Origin: Mucilaginibacter ginkgonis
GTDB taxonomy: Bacteria > Bacteroidota > Bacteroidia > Sphingobacteriales > Sphingobacteriaceae
Length of the DNA: 64,000 nt
NCBI RefSeq assembly: GCF_009754905.2
Contig: NZ_CP066775.1
Location: 558,001 to 622,000 of the forward strand
Direction of reading: 5' to 3'
Part shown: positions 8,167 to 17,701 of the stretch, piece after piece
Numbering within the stretch: position 1 is the first letter of the stretch
How the letters are laid out: every line of letters begins with the position of its first letter
Made by a program: the position numbers and the translations under genes
The notes under the pieces: model-generated
The model's database searches: none
The model's input: only the letters and a program-made list of their open reading frames with translations
Told to the model about the DNA's origin: nothing

Positions 8167-8531
8167 TTCTTGTCTATTACGAGCTGACTTGCTTCAGTAA
8201 TGATGATCTCAGGCTTGCCTTTGTAATCAATAAGTTTACCGGTGATGCAAACTTTTTTATTCAGAAAGTAAGTCTCAGGTGCTTCGCTGAATTTTTTGCG
8301 GTCATCGCCTTTGATAACCACGGTCATGGTTTCGTTAGGGTGCGCCGACGTAACATCTAATAGCGTAGTTTGCGAGTTAGAAAAGAATTTGCCGCCCACA
8401 ATTTTATCACATACCATAACAGTTTCATTTAGGTGTTTACCCGCGTCTTTTGATTCAATTTTGGTTTGAGCGAAAGATGATGCAGTAATTGCCAGAACAA
8501 GAGAAGCGGTTATAAAGAGAGCTTTTTTCAT
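8163..8531 (-). CDS. Secreted OB-fold-like protein
   Basis: The 122-residue product has a signal peptide (MKKALFITASLVLAITASSFAQ). The mature region has a strand pattern typical of small OB-fold proteins (LNETVMVCDKIVGGKFF, TMTVVIKGDDRKKF, KKVCITGKLIDYKGKPEIIIT). Similar exported OB-fold proteins are common in Bacteroidota and unassigned. The two cysteines (in VMVCDK and KKVCIT) could form a periplasmic disulfide. The gene is convergent with the GAF-PAS sensor and overlaps its stop by four bases. Confidence 0.75.
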   Translation of the reverse strand: MKKALFITASLVLAITASSFAQTKIESKDAGKHLNETVMVCDKIVGGKFFSNSQTTLLDVTSAHPNETMTVVIKGDDRKKFSEAPETYFLNKKVCITGKLIDYKGKPEIIITEASQLVIDKN

Positions 8532-8702
8532 GTCAGTGTTTTGATGGGTTAAAATTAATTAATTCAGTTTAGTAAACGCGTTGATAAGCAAATTATTTGA
8601 TCGCGGCGGGTAAAACGAATGCCGGTAACTTTTATCAAAAAAATTTAAACCCAAATATTCCTTTTGTGTTAAACCTATAACATCTACTAAAAACAAAGGA
8701 AC

Positions 8703-9101
8703 ATGAAAGATCAAACTAAAGTAATAGCCGCATTATTAGTGGGCGCCGCAGCAGGTGCTGCTATAGGCCTTTTATTAGCACCGGAAAGCGGTAGCGAGCT
8801 ACGCGAAGACATTGCAGATTATGTAAATGATCTGTTTGAGAAAGCCAAAAACCAGGCTAAAACTACATCAGACAATGTAAAAGATTATGCAGGTAACGCT
8901 GTTGACCGCGCAAAAAACTATGGTAATGATGTGGTTGACCGTGCTAAATCTAAATTTAACGATTTGGTAGGCGATGCAGAAGATTATCGCGACGACGCTG
9001 TAGACACTGCACGTTCTAAAGCGAAAGACTACACTGAAAACGCGAAAGACAAAGTAAAAAGCACGGCTAACGATTGGAACAATTCAATTCAGCAAGCTTA
9101 A
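8703..9101 (+). CDS. YtxH domain-containing protein
   Basis: The 132-residue product begins with the YtxH hallmark: a glycine-rich transmembrane segment (VIAALLVGAAAGAAIGLLLAPESGSELR, residues 6-33). A long charged amphipathic helix of repeated DxxxxAKxxxKD units follows, like late-embryogenesis-abundant or CsbD-type stress proteins. YtxH proteins are small inner-membrane proteins linked to general stress responses, with no defined activity. The gene is monocistronic and followed by a strong terminator. Confidence 0.9.
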   Translation: MKDQTKVIAALLVGAAAGAAIGLLLAPESGSELREDIADYVNDLFEKAKNQAKTTSDNVKDYAGNAVDRAKNYGNDVVDRAKSKFNDLVGDAEDYRDDAVDTARSKAKDYTENAKDKVKSTANDWNNSIQQA

Positions 9102-9120
9102 GCTTAAAAATAATGATTAA

Positions 9121-9155
9121 CAGAAAAGGCCTCCTCAAGAGGCCTTTTCTGTTTT
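9121..9155 (+). terminator. Rho-independent terminator after the YtxH gene
   Basis: A 13-bp perfect stem (CAGAAAAGGCCTC, loop CTCAA, and its complement) is followed by TTTT. It lies 20 bases past the stop codon. Confidence 0.92.
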
Positions 9156-9255
9156 ATGTAACATAAATGTTAGTATAACGCATTTGCGTAATAAGAAAAC
9201 TTTACCGTTATTTGAGACAGTTATTTTAATAGGGGTATTAAATGACTATGAACGA

Positions 9256-9286
9256 AAGCCGGATTTGCAAGGTCCGGCTTTTTTTA
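9256..9286. terminator. Hairpin terminator downstream of the YciE/YciF-like gene
   Basis: Stem AAAGCCGGA pairs with TCCGGCTTT around a short loop, with a run of T on the plus strand. It touches the stop codon of the minus-strand ferritin-like gene. The T tail is better on the plus strand, so it may mainly block read-through into that gene from the left. Confidence 0.75.
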
Positions 9287-9793
9287 TGTTCTGTCGCCGA
9301 GGTATTCTTTGGCAATAGCATAAAAGAGCTTATCGTCGTCTTTGCTTTCGTCAAAGCATTCTTTCATCAACTGTTCTATTTCTGTATATTCTAAAATTGA
9401 TGCTATCTTTTTAAGTATGCGGTATGATACCAGGTTAACATGCTCTACAAGTTGCAGGTGTAACATAATATCCATGTCGTTCACTACATGGATTTTTGGA
9501 TCATTTCGGTACTCGCAAGCATTTTGGATCATGGTTTTCATCGGCGCGTCAAACTCTTTAGTTGGTGCAGATTTCAACATCGCAAACACAGCATCCATAC
9601 GGTTCAGCTGACTTTTGACATCTCCTAATAGTTCATCAATAGCCAGTTCTAAAACTTTTAAAGAGGTTTCGGCCTTTACCCGCCCAAGGTTTTCTTTTAA
9701 ATAACACTTACCGTCATAAATCTTATTAAGGTAATAGAGGAACAGGGTTTTTAACTCGTTGTGATCTGTTAATTGTGTGCCGGTGCTGATCAT
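9284..9793 (-). CDS. DUF892 ferritin-like protein (YciE/YciF family)
   Basis: The 169-residue all-helical protein opens with the family signature ELKTLFLYYLNKIYDGK and has the central pattern AIDELLGDVKSQLNRMDAVF. Conserved acidic and His positions (EYRNDPKIHVVNDMDIMLHLQLVEHVNLVSYR) probably build the di-iron ferritin-like site. Relatives are induced by osmotic and oxidative stress and have no settled enzyme activity. The gene stands alone, back to back with the DUF2027-Smr gene, about 110 bases apart. Confidence 0.85.
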   Translation of the reverse strand: MISTGTQLTDHNELKTLFLYYLNKIYDGKCYLKENLGRVKAETSLKVLELAIDELLGDVKSQLNRMDAVFAMLKSAPTKEFDAPMKTMIQNACEYRNDPKIHVVNDMDIMLHLQLVEHVNLVSYRILKKIASILEYTEIEQLMKECFDESKDDDKLFYAIAKEYLGDRT

Positions 9794-9901
9794 AGGGGTT
9801 GGTTGAATAATAGTTAATTAGGAACGGCAAGTATGCGTAACAAATATAAAAATACAAACCGTTACATTACTGGCCTGTTTACAACCCAGATATAGGCAGT
9901 A

Positions 9902-10852
9902 ATGGCAAATTGGAACCTAGGTGATTTTGTGCGTTTTGTAGACGAGCGCCGCGAGGGTTACATAACCCGCATTTTTGATAACGGCATGGTTGGCGTTACC
10001 GGCGACGACGATTTCGAGATACCTGTACCGGCTAATAAGATCACTACAGTACACGGACACGGCACAAAATCTGATGACGATTTTTCCGATGCTGGTCAGC
10101 GTGCAACGCCCGAGGTCAATTTTGTTACTAAGGGCATTTACCTGGCTTTAGCAAACGATATTAAGGCTGCTTCTGTAATGCGGTTTTACCTGGTAAACGA
10201 AACGTCTTACCAATTACTGATAACGCTAACTACAGGCGCGGGTGACAAACAAAAAGGCGAGTTTGCGGGGATTATAGAGCCCAAATCCTTTAAGCAAATT
10301 TATTCGGCACAATTAGCAGACCTGCAACTTTGGCCCGCCATAAATCTTAACGTGTTGTTTTACACTGCAAGGGTGGACGATATTCCGAAGCCGATCATTT
10401 TCAATGAAAAGTTTAAAGCGAAAGATCTTTCAGGCACTAAAAAGTCGTTACCCCTGGTAGATAAAAACGGATGGCTGTTCAGATTGGACAATGAAGAATT
10501 AATTATCGATGCCGAAAAACTAAAGGAAAGTTTCTACAAACCCCTGGAAGAAAAGAGAGAAGTTGAAAAGCCGCAGTCGGAAATTGATCTGCACATAGAG
10601 AAGTTGCGGGACGATCATCAATTTATTGCTCCCGACCAAATACTGCAAATTCAACTATCGCATTTTAATAAAACCTTAGAAGCCGCCATAGTACATAACC
10701 TGCCGGATGTCACTTTTATCCACGGCACAGGCAATGGCATCCTTAGGCATGAGATCCACAAACAGTTGGGCAAAAACCAAAAGGTTGCCACGTTCATGGA
10801 TGCCCGAAAAGAGAAATTTGGTTACGGCGCAACGCGGGTGTGGCTTAAATGA
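9902..10852 (+). CDS. DUF2027 and Smr domain protein
   Basis: The 316-residue product has an N-terminal SH3-like DUF2027 region (WNLGDFVRFVDERREGYITRIFDNGMVGV), a middle beta-rich part, and a C-terminal Smr domain (about 228-316). The Smr motifs are IDLHIEKL and VTFIHGTGNGILRHEI, the second carrying HGxGxGxL. Smr domains, first seen at the end of MutS2, bind or nick nucleic acids; several act on mRNA at stalled ribosomes. This arrangement is a Bacteroidota speciality of unknown role. Its stop codon abuts the stop of the convergent ABC permease gene. Confidence 0.9.
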   Translation: MANWNLGDFVRFVDERREGYITRIFDNGMVGVTGDDDFEIPVPANKITTVHGHGTKSDDDFSDAGQRATPEVNFVTKGIYLALANDIKAASVMRFYLVNETSYQLLITLTTGAGDKQKGEFAGIIEPKSFKQIYSAQLADLQLWPAINLNVLFYTARVDDIPKPIIFNEKFKAKDLSGTKKSLPLVDKNGWLFRLDNEELIIDAEKLKESFYKPLEEKREVEKPQSEIDLHIEKLRDDHQFIAPDQILQIQLSHFNKTLEAAIVHNLPDVTFIHGTGNGILRHEIHKQLGKNQKVATFMDARKEKFGYGATRVWLK

Positions 10853-13252
10853 TTATTCAGATCGCAAACTTTTTACCGGGTTTGTCAATGCAGCCTTTAT
10901 ACTTTGGTAACTAATTGTTAAAAGCGTTATCACTAATGTGCCTATGCCTGTCAGTGCAAATATCCACCATGACAATTCTGAACGATAGGTATAGTTTTGT
11001 AGCCAGCCGTGCATGAAGTAATATGCAAGAGGCATTGCAATAATGAATGATATACAAACCAACATCACAAAATCCGTCGACATTAGTTTCCAAAGATTTA
11101 ACACGGTTGCGCCCAACACTTTGCGAACACCAATTTCTTTCACACGTTGCTCTGCCATAAAAGACGCCATACCAAACAAGCCCATGCAGCTTATGAAGAT
11201 GGCGAATAATGTGAAGAACCCTGCTAATTTGCCAATGCGCTCTTCATAAGCAAACTTTTTATTATAGTTATCATCAGTAAACTGGTAAGTGAACGGGCTA
11301 TCGGGATCAAAAGCTTTAAAGGTTTGCTCAATTTTTGCAACTGCTTTATGCGCGCTTATTTTTGGATTTAACCGCGCAACAACAACAGAACCCCGGTCGC
11401 GGCGCAGCAAAGCATAAATGGTTGGCTTTACCGGCTCATAGGGCGAAGACATTACCATATCTTTCACAACGCCTACAACAGTAAGTTTAGCAGTACCATT
11501 TGTTACTAATTCGCCTACAGGATGCTTAAAATTCATGAATTTCACAGCGGCCTCATTTAAAATAAGCGCGTTGCTATCTGTGGCAAGATCTCTTGACAGA
11601 TTTCTGCCGGCAATTAAATTCCAGCCTGCGGTTTTTCCATACTCCGGCGTAATGGTTATGGTAGCAAAATCGTCTTGCAAGCCGGGTGCTTTACCGCGCC
11701 AGTCAAAACCACTATTGTTTGAATAAACATCTGTTAAAGGGCTGCCCGACTCTGCCATCTCTACGATAGTTCCCGAATTAAGAAGCTTATTACGCACAGC
11801 CAGAAAATTGCGGTGTATGGTCATGGTCTGCATGTCTACACTGATTACGCCTGTGCGCTCATAACCCACAGGCCGGTCTTTTGTATGCTGTACTTGCCTA
11901 AAAATTACAACAGTGCCGATAATGAGGGCGACAGATATGGTAAACTGCAGCACGACTAAAATTTTTCTCGGCAGCGCGGCTAAACGGCCAACTCTAAAGG
12001 TACCCTTTAAAACTTTTACAGGTACAAATGACGACAAGTAGAACGCAGGGTAACTTCCGGCGATAAGACCTGTTAACATGCTAAACACAATGCCCGCCAT
12101 CCAAAAATAAATGTTAGCCCAAGGCATCGCAATGTGTTTATTCGCTACGTTGTTAAACCACGATAAAGCAAGCACAACCATCACTATGGAGATTATGAAC
12201 GCCATGAAAGCAACCAGTACAGACTCGGTATAAAACTGGCTGATCAGCTGCTTTTTAAATGATCCCAAGGTTTTTCTGATCCCAACCTCTTTTGCACGTT
12301 TTTCTGATTGTGCCGTACTAAGGTTCATGAAATTAATGCATGCCAGCATCAGCACAAATAATCCGATCAGCGAAAACATCCATACAAACTGTATGGCACC
12401 TCCGGTATTCACCCCATTTTTAAATTGCGAATACAAATGAAATTTGCTCATCGGTTGTAGAAATACTACCGGTTTAAAAGAAGCACCAATCTTATCGCCC
12501 TGAGCAAGAATGTTTACAGCTTTTATATTTTTAATCTTTGCGCTTACTTTATCTAGGTCCGCGTTAGGATTTAGCTCAGCAAATATTTGAAAAGAGTTGT
12601 TGCCCCAACGGGTTTGCGCACCCTCTATCCATTTTTCTGATTTTAAGTATGCTGCCCAGGGTGCTATGAAGTTAACTTCGTCAAAAGTACTATTTGACGC
12701 AAAGTCCTTGTAAACGCCGCCAACAGTCAGTATAAAGTTGTTATCTAACTTCACGGTTTTGTTAAGGGGGTCTGTATTGCCAAACACAGCTTTGGCCGCC
12801 GATTGCGATATCAAAACTGTAGACTGATCATTGAAGGAGTTGCGCGTGCCGCTAACCATGTCTAATTTTAGCAAGTCGGGCGCTTCCGGCTGCATAAAAT
12901 TACCTATTTCAATAACCTTTTTATCGCCGTAAGTTAAAATGTGGTCGCCGCTCCAACTGGAAAGCACCACATGTTTAAAGTCGCTTTTGTAGTCCTGTTT
13001 AAGCAGGTAGCCAAGCGGAATAGGCATGGCGGTTTGCGTACCCACCTCACCGTTAAAGGTTTGATGCTGCATAACCTGCACAAAACGGTCGTAGTTTTTA
13101 AAAGATTTGTTGAAAGAGACCTCGTCCCACACCCAAAGACTGATCAGTATAGTTACAGCCATGCCCACGGCCAGCCCAACAATATTGATAGTTGCATGCA
13201 GTTTGTTTTTTAAAATGCTGCGCCACGCTATTTTCAGGTAATTCTTTATCAT
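10853..13252 (-). CDS. ABC transporter permease, MacB/FtsX type
   Basis: The 799-residue inner-membrane protein is a tandem duplication of the MacB_PCD plus FtsX unit. An N-terminal helix (MIKNYLKIAWRSILKNKLHATINIVGLAVGM) leads into a periplasmic domain, followed by FtsX helices with the motif SEKRAKEVGIRKTLGS. A second periplasmic domain and FtsX region carry EQRVKEIGVRKVLGAT. No ATP-binding subunit is adjacent. Stand-alone permeases of this kind are very common in Bacteroidota and may share an ATPase encoded elsewhere. Their substrates, whether lipoproteins, peptides or antibiotics, are unknown. Confidence 0.92.
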   Translation of the reverse strand: MIKNYLKIAWRSILKNKLHATINIVGLAVGMAVTILISLWVWDEVSFNKSFKNYDRFVQVMQHQTFNGEVGTQTAMPIPLGYLLKQDYKSDFKHVVLSSWSGDHILTYGDKKVIEIGNFMQPEAPDLLKLDMVSGTRNSFNDQSTVLISQSAAKAVFGNTDPLNKTVKLDNNFILTVGGVYKDFASNSTFDEVNFIAPWAAYLKSEKWIEGAQTRWGNNSFQIFAELNPNADLDKVSAKIKNIKAVNILAQGDKIGASFKPVVFLQPMSKFHLYSQFKNGVNTGGAIQFVWMFSLIGLFVLMLACINFMNLSTAQSEKRAKEVGIRKTLGSFKKQLISQFYTESVLVAFMAFIISIVMVVLALSWFNNVANKHIAMPWANIYFWMAGIVFSMLTGLIAGSYPAFYLSSFVPVKVLKGTFRVGRLAALPRKILVVLQFTISVALIIGTVVIFRQVQHTKDRPVGYERTGVISVDMQTMTIHRNFLAVRNKLLNSGTIVEMAESGSPLTDVYSNNSGFDWRGKAPGLQDDFATITITPEYGKTAGWNLIAGRNLSRDLATDSNALILNEAAVKFMNFKHPVGELVTNGTAKLTVVGVVKDMVMSSPYEPVKPTIYALLRRDRGSVVVARLNPKISAHKAVAKIEQTFKAFDPDSPFTYQFTDDNYNKKFAYEERIGKLAGFFTLFAIFISCMGLFGMASFMAEQRVKEIGVRKVLGATVLNLWKLMSTDFVMLVCISFIIAMPLAYYFMHGWLQNYTYRSELSWWIFALTGIGTLVITLLTISYQSIKAALTNPVKSLRSE

Positions 13253-13458
13253 GATGCCGGTCTTTTAAGTTGATAACAATAAATGCACTTAATAATTATG
13301 CCACTAACTTAATTTACTGTTATTCAGTTTTTTACGGAAGATTTTTTCGTTTGTGGTGTACGTTATCGAACAGTATACGTTCGGTTATAACACTTGGTAG
13401 AATTATTAAATTTACACCCCGAAAAACATTTTATTCGCATTTTTGCTCACATTGAGTT

Positions 13459-14268
13459 ATGTACATTATTAGCAGCATCAAGGCTTTAACCATCTTTGCC
13501 ACAGGCCTCTGTTTGATTTTTATATCGTCGGGCTTTAAAAAGCAAGACGACCAGCCAAACCAATTCAGGTTTCATACCGTGATCATTGATGCAGGCCACG
13601 GCGGTAAAGACCCGGGCGCGCACGGGGCATATTCAAAAGAAAAAAACGTTGCGCTCTCCATCGCTAAAAAACTTCAGGCCGCCTTAAACGAGCAAATGCC
13701 CGAAATAAAAACGGTGATGACCCGTACTACTGATGATTTTATCCCGCTTAACGAGCGCGCGCGCATTGCCAATAGCAACAAGGGCAACTTATTTATATCT
13801 ATTCATTGCAACTCATCGCCAGCTGTGCGCGGGTCGGGCAGGGGGGCTATGCTGTTAGTTTACGGCTTTCATAGAAGCGAAGAACAGCGCGAAGCATTGC
13901 GCGAAAATGCTGCCATATCGTACGAAAAGGATTACAAGACCAAGTACGGCGACTACGATCCCAACTCGCCGGCTGCGGCTATCATCCTTAATAATTATAT
14001 GCTTAAATATCGTAAGCAAAGCATCCTTTTTGGTAGTTTGCTAAACGACCAGTTTGTAAACAGCGATAACCGCCACAGCATAGGTGTTAAAGAACAAGGG
14101 GTACTGGTGCTGGCGCACAGTGCAATGCCGGCCGTGCTTATAGAAACAGGCTTTATCAATAACCCCGATGATGAAGAGTACCTTAACTCAGACGAAGGCC
14201 AGCAGCAGATAGTACGCAGTGTGGTGCGCGCGTTAAAATCTTACAAAGAAAAGATCACTGCAAATTAA
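13459..14268 (+). CDS. N-acetylmuramoyl-L-alanine amidase (Amidase_3)
   Basis: The 269-residue exported protein has an N-terminal hydrophobic segment (IKALTIFATGLCLIFISSGF) and the zinc-amidase motifs in order. These are VIIDAGHGGKDPGA (first His ligand), SKEKNVALSIA (Glu ligand), LFISIHCNSSP (second His) and AVLIETGFINNPDD (catalytic Glu). It cleaves the amide between N-acetylmuramic acid and L-alanine in peptidoglycan, in cell separation or remodelling. The insertion between the second His and the C-terminal Glu (about residues 134-200) is typical of Bacteroidota members. It is monocistronic. Confidence 0.93.
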   Translation: MYIISSIKALTIFATGLCLIFISSGFKKQDDQPNQFRFHTVIIDAGHGGKDPGAHGAYSKEKNVALSIAKKLQAALNEQMPEIKTVMTRTTDDFIPLNERARIANSNKGNLFISIHCNSSPAVRGSGRGAMLLVYGFHRSEEQREALRENAAISYEKDYKTKYGDYDPNSPAAAIILNNYMLKYRKQSILFGSLLNDQFVNSDNRHSIGVKEQGVLVLAHSAMPAVLIETGFINNPDDEEYLNSDEGQQQIVRSVVRALKSYKEKITAN

Positions 14269-14442
14269 GGTTAATCCCGGCTAGCGAAGAAGAATGTCCG
14301 ACCTTACGTAAAGGTGAACGCCCAAACTATTTAAATGACAAGGCCAAAAAGTACTTGCAATTAATAATCCCTGCATTTGGTAATTACCATCTTAAATTTT
14401 CATCGCCTATCTTTACTTCTCACATCTAACTAAACAAAAAAT

Positions 14443-15078
14443 ATGAGCTTACGATTAGGCGACAAGGCCCCAAACTTTACGGCAAAAACATCTGAGGGCG
14501 AGATTGATTTTTACGAATTCCTGGGCGATAGCTGGGGTGTTCTTTTTTCTCACCCTGCCGACTACACCCCGGTTTGTACAACAGAATTGGGCAAAACCGC
14601 ATCATTAAAACAAGAGTTTGACAAGCGCAATGTAAAAGTGGCTGCGCTAAGTGTAGATTCTGTTGAATCGCACAAAGGCTGGATCAATGACATCAACGAA
14701 ACGCAAGGTGTAAAAGTAAACTTCCCGATCATTGCGGATGAGAACCGCGAGATCGCCGAGGCCTATGATATGATCCATCCTAACGCATCCATGACCGCAA
14801 CTGTAAGATCGTTATTCATTATCGCGCCTGATAAAACTATCAAGCTTATCATCACTTACCCGGCATCGACAGGACGTAACTTTCAGGAAATTTTAAGGGT
14901 GATAGATTCTTTGCAGCTAACCGCAAACTACAGCGTGTCGACCCCGGCGGACTGGAAAGACGGCGAAGATGTGGTCATTGCACCCGCGATCAAAAATGAA
15001 GACATCCCGGCAAAATTTCCGAAAGGGCATACAGAGGTAAAGCCATACCTGCGCATGACCCCGCAGCCAAATAAATAA
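14443..15078 (+). CDS. 1-Cys peroxiredoxin (Prdx6 type)
   Basis: The 211-residue cytoplasmic protein has the peroxidatic site HPADYTPVCTTELG (Cys45) preceded by the strand WGVLFS. The long C-terminal 1-Cys_PrxC domain (about 160-211, with YSVSTPADWKDGEDVVIAPA) separates the Prx6 group from AhpC and Bcp. It reduces hydrogen peroxide and organic or phospholipid hydroperoxides, and no resolving cysteine is evident. It lies between the amidase and GH30 genes as its own unit. Confidence 0.93.
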   Translation: MSLRLGDKAPNFTAKTSEGEIDFYEFLGDSWGVLFSHPADYTPVCTTELGKTASLKQEFDKRNVKVAALSVDSVESHKGWINDINETQGVKVNFPIIADENREIAEAYDMIHPNASMTATVRSLFIIAPDKTIKLIITYPASTGRNFQEILRVIDSLQLTANYSVSTPADWKDGEDVVIAPAIKNEDIPAKFPKGHTEVKPYLRMTPQPNK

Positions 15079-15083
15079 TTGGC

Positions 15084-15113
15084 TTTGCCATTGTGTTATT
15101 TTCTCTATACTTG
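15084..15113 (+). promoter_or_regulatory. Bacteroidota-type promoter of the GH30 gene
   Basis: TTTG at 15084-15087 and TATACTTG at 15106-15113 are 18 bases apart, close to the Bacteroidota sigma-ABfr consensus TTTG-N19-TAnnTTTG. The ATG follows 22 bases downstream. Confidence 0.6.
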
Positions 15114-15135
15114 AAAATTCAATTAAGCTATTACC

Positions 15136-16590
15136 ATGAGAAAAAAATACCTTTTCGCGGCTATTGCCATCATTGCCGGGCAGTCGGGTTTCGCGCAGTC
15201 TAACACTGCGAAATTTAATCTGGCTAACAAAACGGCTAAGGTTTATACCACTGCCAAAGGCACTGATATGAAAATTAGCCAGAGCGAAACGCTGAAATTT
15301 AGCGACAAGCCCCAGCCGGTAGAAACCGAAGTAAGCATATTTGTAGATCCGGATAAGAAGCTGCAAACCATGGTTGGCTTTGGTGGTGCATTGACAGATG
15401 CCTCGGCAGAAACATTTTATAAACTATCAAAGGATAAACAGCGCGAATTGATGACCGCCTATTTTGATAAGCAAAAGGGGATTGGTTATACCATGGGCCG
15501 CACACACATCCAAAGCTCCGACTTCTCTAGCGATAGTTACAGCTACGTAGCAGATAATGATACCGAGCTTAAAACCTTTAGCGTAGACCACGATAAAAAG
15601 TACCGTATACCGTTTATAAAAGAGGCTATGGCTGCCGCGGGAGGCAAACTAACTATGTTTGTAACGCCCTGGAGCCCGCCCGGTTGGATGAAAACCAATG
15701 GCAGTGTATTACACGGCGGAAAGCTCAAAGAGCAATATGCTCAGAACTGGGCTAACTTCTACGTAAAGTTCATTAACACGTATGAGAAACTCGGTATTCC
15801 AATTTGGGGGCTTTCTGTACAGAACGAGCCTATGGCTACCCAAACATGGGAGTCATGCATTTATACTGCAAATGACGAGCGTGTCTTCATCAAGAAATAC
15901 CTGGGCCCAACTTTGGCGAAGAGCGGTTTAGGAAGTAAAAAATTAATGGGATGGGACCACAACCGTGACCTCCTGTATCAACAAGCAAGCACCATTTTAG
16001 AAGACCCTGATGCTGCAAAATACGTTTGGGGCATTGCTTTCCACTGGTACGAGACCTGGACAGGCGCGGGCATGAACTTTGAAAACGTTCGCCGTGTTCA
16101 CGAAGCTTTCCCTGATACCCACCTGATGTTTACCGAAGGTTGCGCAGAGAAATTTGATTTTAGCCGTTTAAATGACTGGGCTTTAGGCGAACGCTATGGC
16201 TATTCTATGATCAATGACCTAAATGCAGGTACAGTAGGCTGGACCGACTGGAATATTTTATTGGACGAAAAGGGAGGCCCAAACCACGTTGGTAACTATT
16301 GTTTTGCTCCTATACATGCAGATACACGTACTGGTCAGTTGATCTACACCAACGCTTACTACTATATTGGCCAGATATCAAAATTTGTGAAACCCGGCGC
16401 ACGGCGTATTGCCGCATCGGCCAGCCGAGACAGGTTGCTGACCACTGCCTTTGTAAACCCCGATGGTAAGGTTGCAGTAGTGGTGATGAATCAAACCGAT
16501 GAGGCTATTACTTACTTTTTATGGATCAAGGGCAAAGCAGCTAAGGCGAATGCGCTACCGCACTCGATCGCGACTTTAATGGTTGATTAA
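15136..16590 (+). CDS. Glycoside hydrolase family 30 (glucosylceramidase-like)
   Basis: The 484-residue exported enzyme has a signal peptide (MRKKYLFAAIAIIAGQSGFAQ). The (beta/alpha)8 catalytic domain starts at MVGFGGALTDASAE, and a C-terminal beta-sandwich ends in VVVMNQTDEAITYF. The acid/base is Glu231 in SVQNEPMATQ, and the nucleophile is Glu334 in LMFTEGCAE. The GH30 group covers beta-glucosylceramidase, beta-1,6-glucanase and beta-xylosidase activities. The exact substrate is uncertain, though beta-1,6-glucan or glucosides fit this length. It is preceded by a good promoter and followed by a terminator, so it is a single-gene unit. Confidence 0.92.
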   Translation: MRKKYLFAAIAIIAGQSGFAQSNTAKFNLANKTAKVYTTAKGTDMKISQSETLKFSDKPQPVETEVSIFVDPDKKLQTMVGFGGALTDASAETFYKLSKDKQRELMTAYFDKQKGIGYTMGRTHIQSSDFSSDSYSYVADNDTELKTFSVDHDKKYRIPFIKEAMAAAGGKLTMFVTPWSPPGWMKTNGSVLHGGKLKEQYAQNWANFYVKFINTYEKLGIPIWGLSVQNEPMATQTWESCIYTANDERVFIKKYLGPTLAKSGLGSKKLMGWDHNRDLLYQQASTILEDPDAAKYVWGIAFHWYETWTGAGMNFENVRRVHEAFPDTHLMFTEGCAEKFDFSRLNDWALGERYGYSMINDLNAGTVGWTDWNILLDEKGGPNHVGNYCFAPIHADTRTGQLIYTNAYYYIGQISKFVKPGARRIAASASRDRLLTTAFVNPDGKVAVVVMNQTDEAITYFLWIKGKAAKANALPHSIATLMVD

Positions 16591-16608
16591 ATTCTAAACG
16601 CATTGTTT

Positions 16609-16640
16609 AAGCCCGCTTTGAGAATCATGGCGGGCTTTTT
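16609..16640 (+). terminator. Terminator after the GH30 gene
   Basis: Stem AAGCCCGC pairs with GCGGGCTT across a 13-base loop, followed by a T run. It lies 19 bases past the stop. Confidence 0.85.
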
Positions 16641-16694
16641 CATTATCTTGAAAGCAATTAATATTTTTAATAAATGAACATCCAGTAATAGTTT

Positions 16695-17108
16695 ATGTGG
16701 TGGATATATGCTTTACTATCAGCGCTTTTTGCCGCGCTCACAGCGATCTTCGCGAAAATCGGGATAAAAGGCGTCGACACTAATTTAGCGACAGGCATCC
16801 GCACAGTTGTCATACTGCTTATTGCATGGGGTATCGTCTTCTTTAACCGCAGCCAGGGCGGTATAGTTAACCTTACTAAAACCAACTGGGTATTTTTGAT
16901 TCTGTCGGGTTTCGCCACAGGCCTGTCATGGGTATTTTATTTCAGGGCCTTGCAATTGGGCAGGGTAAACCAGGTCGCCCCTGTCGATAAGTTAAGCGTG
17001 GCATTGGCCATCATTCTTTCCGTAATTTTTTTGGGGGAGCCGCTCACCTGGAAAAACGCTGCCGGCGCCGCGCTGATCATAGGCGGTACATTGGTGCTAA
17101 TATTTTAA
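16695..17108 (+). CDS. EamA-type transporter, half-size
   Basis: The 137-residue inner-membrane protein has a single EamA repeat with four or five helices: MWWIYALLSALFAALTAIFAKIGIKG, TNLATGIRTVVILLIAWGIVF, WVFLILSGFATGLSWVFYF, and a final LSVALAIILSVIFLGE then AAGAALIIGGTLVLIF. Full-size DMT exporters have two such repeats. Short forms like this act as dimers and are predicted to export small metabolites. The substrate is unknown. Confidence 0.88.
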   Translation: MWWIYALLSALFAALTAIFAKIGIKGVDTNLATGIRTVVILLIAWGIVFFNRSQGGIVNLTKTNWVFLILSGFATGLSWVFYFRALQLGRVNQVAPVDKLSVALAIILSVIFLGEPLTWKNAAGAALIIGGTLVLIF

Positions 17109-17164
17109 GTCCGGCTAAATGCTTGTTTTAAAACCTCTTATGCGGTTTTACCGTATATTGGGAT

Positions 17165-17701
17165 ATGAAAAGTCCGATCCTCAAATTACTACTGCTTCTT
17201 GCCTTGCCGGCATTAAGCTTTAAAAACATTGATAATAGCCGCGCGAAGCGCCTTGAAGTTGGCGATCCCGTCCCGCAGTTCGCTTTATATGATCAAAACA
17301 ACAAACTTTTTGATGTCAAGAACGAAATAGGAAAACACATATTGGTGATCTATTTTTATCCGAAGGATGAAAGCATGGTTTGCACAAAAGAAGCCTGCTC
17401 TTTCCGCGATAGTTTTAATGATTTTACCGCCGCCGGTGCAAAGGTTATCGGTATAAATAGTGGCACAGTAGCCAGCCACAAAGCTTTTTCAGAGCACTAT
17501 AAATTACCCTTTACATTACTGAGCGACCCGGGCAATAAAGTGAATGATCTTTTCGGCGTTAAGAGCGTCTTTTTTATGACCGGCCGCGAAACTTATGTGA
17601 TAGGCCTTGATGGCAAAGTGGCCTTTAAGTATGGTGCCATGATGCAGGGTAAGGAGCATGTAGACCAGGCACTGCAATACATTAAAAACGCAAAGAAATA
17701 G
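17165..17701 (+). CDS. Exported Bcp-type peroxiredoxin
   Basis: The 178-residue protein has a signal peptide-like N-terminus (SPILKLLLLLALPALSF). An AhpC/TSA domain follows with the motif PKDESMVCTKEACSFRD, in which peroxidatic Cys73 and Cys78 are five residues apart, as in atypical 2-Cys PrxQ/Bcp. Periplasmic placement is inferred from the N-terminus. It would reduce peroxides with electrons from a thioredoxin-like partner. The DUF1475 gene follows directly after its stop codon (ATG one base later), so it may head the lipid-modification operon. Confidence 0.88.
   Translation: MKSPILKLLLLLALPALSFKNIDNSRAKRLEVGDPVPQFALYDQNNKLFDVKNEIGKHILVIYFYPKDESMVCTKEACSFRDSFNDFTAAGAKVIGINSGTVASHKAFSEHYKLPFTLLSDPGNKVNDLFGVKSVFFMTGRETYVIGLDGKVAFKYGAMMQGKEHVDQALQYIKNAKK

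Noticed and set aside
14917..15366. 149-codon minus-strand frame across the peroxiredoxin/GH30 junction
   Set aside because: It is antisense to the ends of two clear genes and contains the GH30 promoter.
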